A stretch of 41,087 nt of DNA from Oscillospiraceae bacterium (lineage in GTDB: Bacteria; Bacillota; Clostridia; Oscillospirales; Oscillospiraceae), in NCBI GenBank assembly GCA_017380435.1, contig JAFODZ010000034.1, forward strand, positions 1-41,087, written 5' to 3'. Below, piece by piece: positions 34,136 to 41,087 of this stretch. The notes beneath the pieces were generated by a model. The model was not told the DNA's origin. It searched no databases and saw only the letters and a program-made list of their open reading frames with translations. Each line of letters opens with the position of its first letter. Position 1 is the stretch's first letter. A program made the translations under genes and the position numbers.

Positions 34136-34142
34136 GCGCTAT

Positions 34143-35333
34143 TTATTGTTCTTCCAGCAGGTCGCGGAAGTAGGTATCCACTTCCTCCTGGGTCTGCAAT
34201 GTGACAATATAAATCTGGTCGCCCATTGCGCTGGCAAGCGCAGGCGGTAAGCGGCGGTGCATCTTCATCGTGCTGCCGTATTTGGCCATAATCGCATCGT
34301 GATCCATCACAAAGCTTTTACCGTCACGGCGGCCCACAAAGGCACAGAATTGTTGTGCGCCCAGCTGCTTTGTGCTTTTTCCGTAGGCGATCATATCCGC
34401 CCAGATCTTATACACATCCGTTTCAAAGGCGTAATTGTACATATCGGGCGTATAGCCGCCGGCAGGCCGCATATTGACCTCAAGGCCGATCAAATCGCCG
34501 GCTTTTCCCAGACCTGCCTGGTCCTGGGTGAGAACAAAGTACTCCAGATGCACGAACCGGCCTTTCACGCCAAAGGCCTCCACCGTACGCCGTCCGGCAT
34601 CCCGAACCTGCTCAGGCAGTTCTTTGACGATATAGTAGATGGAGTTATCTCCCGTATTCACAACATCCATCAGATTGCTGGGGGTTACATTGCCGGTTTC
34701 GAAAACCGGTTTGCCCTCCCCATCAATGATGGCATCGTAGGTTCGCACATATCCGATCACCAATTCCTCCATAATGTACTGGACATTATCTTTTGTGGCA
34801 AAAAAGTACTCCAGCTCCTGGCGGTTTCTAAGGCGGTATGTATGGCTGGCACCTACGCCGTTATCCGGCTTGACAACCACGGGATACCCCACCCGGTCAG
34901 CAAATGTAGCGGCTGCATCAAAATCGTGAACCAGGTGATACCGGGCCGTGGGAATCCCCGCCTTTGCATAATAGGCCTTCATTTCGGATTTGTACTTAAC
35001 CTTGGCAATATCCGATTCGGTAAAGCCGGTGGTAATATGAAACTCGGTACGCAGCTTGGCATCCCGCTCCAGCCAGTACTCATTGTTGGATTCCAAATAA
35101 TCGATTTTTCCGTGCTTATAAGTCAAAAACGCCACAGCGCGGAATACTTCGTCGTAGTTTTCCAGATTGGAAACTTTATAGTATTCGTGCAGAGAATCCT
35201 TCAGTTCCTGACTCAGCTGCTCATAAGGACAATCGCCGATTCCCAACACCCGAAGGCCGTTATTTTTCAGTTCACAGCAGAACTTCCAATAGCTATCCGG
35301 GAAGTTCGGGGAAATAAATACAAAATTTTTCAT
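34143..35333 (-). CDS. ATP-grasp ligase, substrate unknown
   Basis: 396 residues. The N-terminal third (FVFISPNFPDSYWKFC) is a pre-ATP-grasp Rossmann-like domain. The ATP-grasp core follows: KYKSEMKAYYAKAGIPTARY, YPVVVKPDNGVGAS with the ATP-binding Lys (about 155-168), the adenine-contact EE in YIMEELVIGYV, and a metal-binding GLEVNMRPAGGYTPDMYN (about 295-312). The family joins a carboxylate to an amine or thiol through an acyl phosphate. The substrate is not predictable. ATG at 35333 has AGAGGT upstream. It is the third gene behind two esterase genes with a gap of only 12 bases, so the three probably act on one compound. Confidence 0.85.
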   Translation of the reverse strand: MKNFVFISPNFPDSYWKFCCELKNNGLRVLGIGDCPYEQLSQELKDSLHEYYKVSNLENYDEVFRAVAFLTYKHGKIDYLESNNEYWLERDAKLRTEFHITTGFTESDIAKVKYKSEMKAYYAKAGIPTARYHLVHDFDAAATFADRVGYPVVVKPDNGVGASHTYRLRNRQELEYFFATKDNVQYIMEELVIGYVRTYDAIIDGEGKPVFETGNVTPSNLMDVVNTGDNSIYYIVKELPEQVRDAGRRTVEAFGVKGRFVHLEYFVLTQDQAGLGKAGDLIGLEVNMRPAGGYTPDMYNYAFETDVYKIWADMIAYGKSTKQLGAQQFCAFVGRRDGKSFVMDHDAIMAKYGSTMKMHRRLPPALASAMGDQIYIVTLQTQEEVDTYFRDLLEEQ

Positions 35334-35345
35334 TGGTTACCTCTT

Positions 35346-36098
35346 TTAGTATAAAAATCCGGGGGCATAGTGCTCTACCATACGATACCACCAGTGCCAA
35401 TCGTGGGAAACATCATTTCCCCAGAAGTCCACCTGCCCATGGATGCCCTTTTCACACAGAATATGAGCAAGCTTGCCGGTGCTTTCCTTCAGCACATCCT
35501 CCCAGGCACCCTGTCCCACAGCAAACACCATTTTCCGCTGATTATACAGGCTGATATAGGGATGATCCGACGGCATATTTGCCAAATAATAATTGGGAGA
35601 ATTCTGATAGATCAGATCGTCTGTGTAATCGCCAAAATAGTCGGTAGGATCATACAATCCGGAAAGCGCCAGCACACCGCTGAACAGATCCGGCCGGCGG
35701 AAAAACAGATTCGCCGCGTGCATAGCGCCCAGGGAGCAGCCGAAGGTGATGATCCCCTGGTCGTAGCCATTGCGCTCACCGCTTAAATGACGGATTGTGG
35801 GCACCATTTCCTCCACCACATAGCGGTACCATTTTTCGTGCTGTTCGATCCTGCGACGGCAGTCCCAATGGTTGGACGCCCAGGTTTCATTGTCGATACA
35901 GTCGATAGAATAGACTGTACACAGTCCCTGTTCGATCCATTTGGCCCAATGATCGATCATTTTAAAATTTTCAAAGTCAAAGAATCTGCCGCACTGGCAG
36001 GGTATAAACAGCACAGGTTTTCCCCGGTGACCGTAGATCTTAAATTCCATTTCCCGGTTCAAATGGCTGCTCCAATGCTTCCAATATCGTATTTCCAT
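35346..36098 (-). CDS. esterase-family alpha/beta hydrolase (second in operon)
   Basis: 250 residues, no signal peptide. GCSLGAMHA holds the nucleophile Ser122; a His follows in DVSHDWHWW (H232). The acid is probably one of the Asp in the 150-215 region. WKHWSSHLNREMEFKIYG at the start and KPVLFIPCQCGRFFDF match esterase-family proteins of the EstD/PF00756 type that hydrolyse small esters or transfer acyl groups. The gene starts three bases after the preceding esterase gene, with only a weak GGGGAT-like ribosome site, so coupling is likely. Its partner esterase shares the fold but little sequence, so this is not a recent duplication. Confidence 0.82.
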   Translation of the reverse strand: MEIRYWKHWSSHLNREMEFKIYGHRGKPVLFIPCQCGRFFDFENFKMIDHWAKWIEQGLCTVYSIDCIDNETWASNHWDCRRRIEQHEKWYRYVVEEMVPTIRHLSGERNGYDQGIITFGCSLGAMHAANLFFRRPDLFSGVLALSGLYDPTDYFGDYTDDLIYQNSPNYYLANMPSDHPYISLYNQRKMVFAVGQGAWEDVLKESTGKLAHILCEKGIHGQVDFWGNDVSHDWHWWYRMVEHYAPGFLY

Positions 36099-36101
36099 AG
36101 C

Positions 36102-36857
36102 TCAGATCCCCAGGCAATCCATAAAAATCGGTATTTGCTTTTCCCAGGAAGCTTCGCAATGGGTGCCTCCGGGGATAATGCGGAACGCAAGGTTCACACC
36201 TTTGGTCATCAGCAGATGAGCGGTGGATATCAATGCACCGGCACTTGCTGCATGATTATACATTTCCTCGCTGCCGTAGTCCATATAGATACAGGTATCC
36301 CGGCGGATATGTGCCCGGGCCACCATCTCCAGCACCTTCCCGGAATTGACCCACAGGCTGGGCGACAGGCAAGCTGCCCGCTGGAAAATATGGTTATACA
36401 CCGTTGCACCGTAGAGTGCCATCAAGCCGCCCATAGAAGAGCCTGCCAGAAGGGTATTGTTTCGGTCGGTCAGGGTTCTGTAGTTCTGATCGATATAAGG
36501 CTTGAGGGTTTTCACCAGCCAATTCATATATATGCTGCCCTTGGCCTTGATCTTTCCCAGCGGGGCATATTCAAAATTGACAGGCGAATACTCCTGCAAT
36601 CGGCTGTTGCCCTCGTGGTTGCATTCCACGCCCACAATGATAATATCCTTTTTGGATTCTTCCATATACTTAGCCATACCCCAGGATTTTCCGAAGGTAG
36701 CATCTTCGTCAAAAAACACATTATGTCCGTCGAACATATACATCACCGGATAACGGCGTTCCGGCTCTGTTGCATAGGATTCCGGCAGACCAATATAGAC
36801 ATTCCGGGTATTCTCTCCGCTCAGCTTTGGTATGGTAACTTCCCATTTTTGAACCAA
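36102..36857 (-). CDS. esterase-family alpha/beta hydrolase (first in operon), enterochelin-esterase-like
   Basis: 251 residues, no signal peptide. RYPVMYMFDGHNVFFDE (35-51) resembles the oxyanion/strand region of enterochelin-esterase-like PF00756 proteins. GSSMGG carries Ser141, and the likely His is H233 in PGGTHCEASWEKQIP. The start is TTG at 36857, with AGGAGG nine bases upstream; no suitable ATG is present. A consensus promoter lies just before it, so this is the first gene of the esterase / esterase / ATP-grasp operon. Siderophore-ester cleavage is known for relatives, but no iron-uptake gene is present here, so that role is not supported. Confidence 0.85.
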   Translation of the reverse strand: MVQKWEVTIPKLSGENTRNVYIGLPESYATEPERRYPVMYMFDGHNVFFDEDATFGKSWGMAKYMEESKKDIIIVGVECNHEGNSRLQEYSPVNFEYAPLGKIKAKGSIYMNWLVKTLKPYIDQNYRTLTDRNNTLLAGSSMGGLMALYGATVYNHIFQRAACLSPSLWVNSGKVLEMVARAHIRRDTCIYMDYGSEEMYNHAASAGALISTAHLLMTKGVNLAFRIIPGGTHCEASWEKQIPIFMDCLGI

Positions 36858-36888
36858 GGCACTACACCTCCTGTTTTCGATTATTCAC

Positions 36889-36917
36889 AGTATAATTCCT
36901 TGGCAGAAAATTGTCAA
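36889..36917 (-). promoter_or_regulatory. promoter of the esterase / ATP-grasp operon
   Basis: Minus strand TTGACA (36917-36912), 17-base spacer, TATACT (36894-36889): a near-perfect promoter, about 30 bases before the TTG start. Confidence 0.8.
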
Positions 36918-36940
36918 TTTCCGCCAGCGCTTTTTATAGA

Positions 36941-36970
36941 AACTGCCGTACAAGCTTCTGTACGGCAGTT
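36941..36970. terminator. hairpin after pncC
   Basis: 12-base perfect arms AACTGCCGTACA / TGTACGGCAGTT with a 6-base loop, just beyond the pncC stop. The minus-strand tail (TCTATAAAAA) is a poor T-run, whereas the plus side has CGTTTTT. Confidence 0.6.
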
Positions 36971-36975
36971 CGTTT

Positions 36976-37440
36976 TTATGAATATTGTTCTACGATCAAC
37001 TGCAGGGCTTTTTCTATGGCTTGCCGGCGGACTTCCTCCCGGTCACCGGTGAAATGATATCGGCGGCTAAAGCAGCACTTCTCATCGCTCCAGCCGACAA
37101 ACACCGTACCCACAGGATTGCCGAAATCGTCTGCACCCGGGCCTGCAAGGCCGGTCACAGAAAGGGCCGCATCACTGCCAAGGGCCGTCTTTGCGCCCCG
37201 GGCCATTGCTTCTGCCACCGGCGCGGATACTGCGCCGAATTCTTGCAGCATAGCTTCCGGTACGCCCAAAAGCTTGTGCTTAATTTCATCGCAATAACTG
37301 ACAATGCCGCCTTTGAACACTGCCGAACTACCGGGCACGGAGGTCAGTGCCTGTCCCACCCCGCCGCCGGTGCAGCTTTCTGCTGTGGCGATGGTTTTTC
37401 CCTGCAATGCGGCAACGGCTGCCATCTTCCAATCAGTCAT
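36976..37440 (-). CDS. pncC: nicotinamide-nucleotide amidase (stand-alone CinA C-terminal domain)
   Basis: 154 residues, equal to the C-terminal domain of CinA without the N-terminal molybdopterin-binding-like part. It deamidates nicotinamide mononucleotide to nicotinate mononucleotide in NAD recycling. Family motifs are TIATAESCTGGGVGQALTSV (16-35), FKGGIVSYCDEIKHKLLGV, and SVTGLAGPGADDFGNPVGTVF. ATG at 37440 overlaps the end of thiI by 8 bases, indicating coupled translation. It ends the comM-thiI-pncC operon; the link between ComM and CinA recalls competence gene sets, though the short form here is only the amidase. Confidence 0.9.
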   Translation of the reverse strand: MTDWKMAAVAALQGKTIATAESCTGGGVGQALTSVPGSSAVFKGGIVSYCDEIKHKLLGVPEAMLQEFGAVSAPVAEAMARGAKTALGSDAALSVTGLAGPGADDFGNPVGTVFVGWSDEKCCFSRRYHFTGDREEVRRQAIEKALQLIVEQYS

Positions 37441-38611
37441 GGAATTTTACCGCCAGCTTTTCCACAGATTCCAAAGCCTGGGCAATCAGCGCCTTACGGT
37501 CCAGAGTCCGCTCTGCATTTTCCACCTGGCCGATAGTAGGCTTTGTCTTGGGGTGCTTGGGTGTAAAGACAGTGCAGCAGTCCTCATAGGGCAAAATGGA
37601 GGTATCCATCGTGCCGATCTTTCTGGCGATGGTGACGATCTCCTCTTTGTCCATACCAACCAGGGGCATAAAAATCGGCATATCTACCACCGCACCGGTG
37701 ACGGTCATAGCTTCCATCGTCTGACTGGCCACCTGGCCTAAGTTCTCACCGGTGATCAGCGCGCCGCAGCCATCCTGCCGGGCAATTTCCTGGGAAATCT
37801 CCATCATAAACCGGCGCATAATCAAGGTGAAAAACTCCTCGGGGCAGTCATCCCGAATGGCTTCCTGGATAGGGGTGAAATTGACGATATTCAGGGTCAT
37901 TCTGCCGCTGTAGCGGGTGACCAGCCGCGCCAGCTCAATGACCTTATCCTTGGCAAGCTGGGAGGTATAGGGATAGGAGAAGAAATGGACGCACTCGATC
38001 TCCACGCCCCGTTTTGCCATCATATAGGCAGCCACCGGCGAATCAATGCCGCCGGACAGAAGGCACATGGCTCTGCCTCCCACGCCAGTGGGCAGACCGC
38101 CTGCACCCGGCTCTGCAGGGCCGTGGACATAGGCCGCCAGATCCCGGATCTCTACATAAACCGTATAGGCAGGATGATGCACATCCACGGCACAGTCGGG
38201 GTGGGCTTCCGCCAGCCGGCCGCCGATCTCCTGGGAAATCTGAATGGAATTGAGGGGAAATGCCTTATCCGAGCGCTTGGACTCCACCTTAAAAGAAGGT
38301 GCGCAGTCCAGCTCCTCGCCCAAATATTCCTCTACCGTCTGATAAATGCTGTCCAAATCTTTGTTGCAAGGCCGGCAGCGGCACAAGCTCACCAGGCCAA
38401 AGATGCTGCGGCAAGCTTCCCAAGCCCCATCCACATCTGCCTGCTCGTCCATAGGCTCGACATACACCGTCGATTGCATAATATACACATCGAAATTTCC
38501 ATAAGTCTTCATTCTGCGGCGAATGTTCTGCCGCAGCTTGTTCTCAAACTGGCGTTTATTCGTGCCCTTGAGGACAACTTCTCCCAATTTCAGCAAAAAT
38601 ATCTCGTTCAC
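37433..38611 (-). CDS. thiI: tRNA 4-thiouridine synthase
   Basis: Puts sulfur on uridine 8 of tRNA and, in many bacteria, supplies sulfur for thiamine synthesis. 392 residues: an N-terminal ferredoxin-like domain with EVVLKGTNKRQFENKL, a THUMP domain (about 60-165), and a PP-loop ATPase with the pyrophosphate loop SGGIDS (186-191). A Cys pair lies in EDCCTVFTPKHPKTKP near 348. The C-terminal rhodanese domain of E. coli ThiI is absent, as in most Firmicutes, so a separate sulfur donor (a cysteine desulfurase) is needed; none is adjacent. It starts 18 bases after the comM stop. Confidence 0.95.
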   Translation of the reverse strand: MNEIFLLKLGEVVLKGTNKRQFENKLRQNIRRRMKTYGNFDVYIMQSTVYVEPMDEQADVDGAWEACRSIFGLVSLCRCRPCNKDLDSIYQTVEEYLGEELDCAPSFKVESKRSDKAFPLNSIQISQEIGGRLAEAHPDCAVDVHHPAYTVYVEIRDLAAYVHGPAEPGAGGLPTGVGGRAMCLLSGGIDSPVAAYMMAKRGVEIECVHFFSYPYTSQLAKDKVIELARLVTRYSGRMTLNIVNFTPIQEAIRDDCPEEFFTLIMRRFMMEISQEIARQDGCGALITGENLGQVASQTMEAMTVTGAVVDMPIFMPLVGMDKEEIVTIARKIGTMDTSILPYEDCCTVFTPKHPKTKPTIGQVENAERTLDRKALIAQALESVEKLAVKFHD

Positions 38612-38629
38612 AATATATTTCTCCCTATT

Positions 38630-41087
<2,458 letters not shown>

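Noticed and set aside
35346..36857. Siderophore (enterochelin-like) utilisation role for the two esterases
   Set aside because: Fold similarity only; no iron transporter, Fur-type box or siderophore gene is adjacent.

Overview
The window is ordinary bacterial chromosome with one small accessory patch. The genes point to an anaerobic, low-to-mid GC Firmicute of class Clostridia, most likely a gut member of the Oscillospirales/Ruminococcaceae. The evidence is a pyruvate:ferredoxin oxidoreductase, a VanW/YoaR-type wall protein, a secreted serpin lipoprotein of the kind known from gut Clostridia, strong AGGAGG ribosome sites with many TTG and GTG starts, and short intergenic repeats. The taxonomic call is inference; no rRNA is present.

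Bases 1-8650 hold the end of thrS (+), then on the minus strand a proB-proA-proC operon, carB, a tRNA-dihydrouridine synthase and a small conserved protein. proB has a textbook promoter directly behind the carB terminator. Bases 8700-16455 hold an orphan HTH membrane regulator, uvrB, a secreted serpin (+), a minus operon radC / VUT-family transporter / short-chain dehydrogenase, and a degenerate sensor kinase (+) divergent from radC. Bases 16484-24746 hold uvrA (-) and then prs, pth and mfd (+). Three nucleotide-excision or coupling factors (uvrB, uvrA, mfd) plus radC thus sit within 15 kb.

Bases 24747-28800 look like an accessory hotspot. They contain a WIDESPREAD-type repeat, an orphan small-RNA-like unit (strong promoter, short transcript, intrinsic terminator), a ~126 bp palindrome-ended MITE-like element, an AT-rich membrane protein of unknown function, a serine beta-lactamase-family esterase, a decayed glycoside hydrolase family 1 gene, an alpha/beta hydrolase, and four REP-like sequences sharing an ACGGTTCTG core, in inverted orientation on the two sides of the patch. 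Two of them are joined to near-identical strong hairpins in a duplicated module.

Bases 28800-33320 hold a VanW-domain envelope protein and a polar amino-acid ABC importer (binding protein, permease, ATPase) with candidate ArgR-type boxes upstream. Bases 33290-40140 are on the minus strand: an unknown lipoprotein; a tight esterase / esterase / ATP-grasp ligase operon with its own consensus promoter (the least explained gene set here); and comM-thiI-pncC. The window ends inside a pyruvate:ferredoxin oxidoreductase gene (+).

No tRNA, rRNA, CRISPR array or intact transposase was recognised. All calls come from reading the sequence and family knowledge; no database search was possible.
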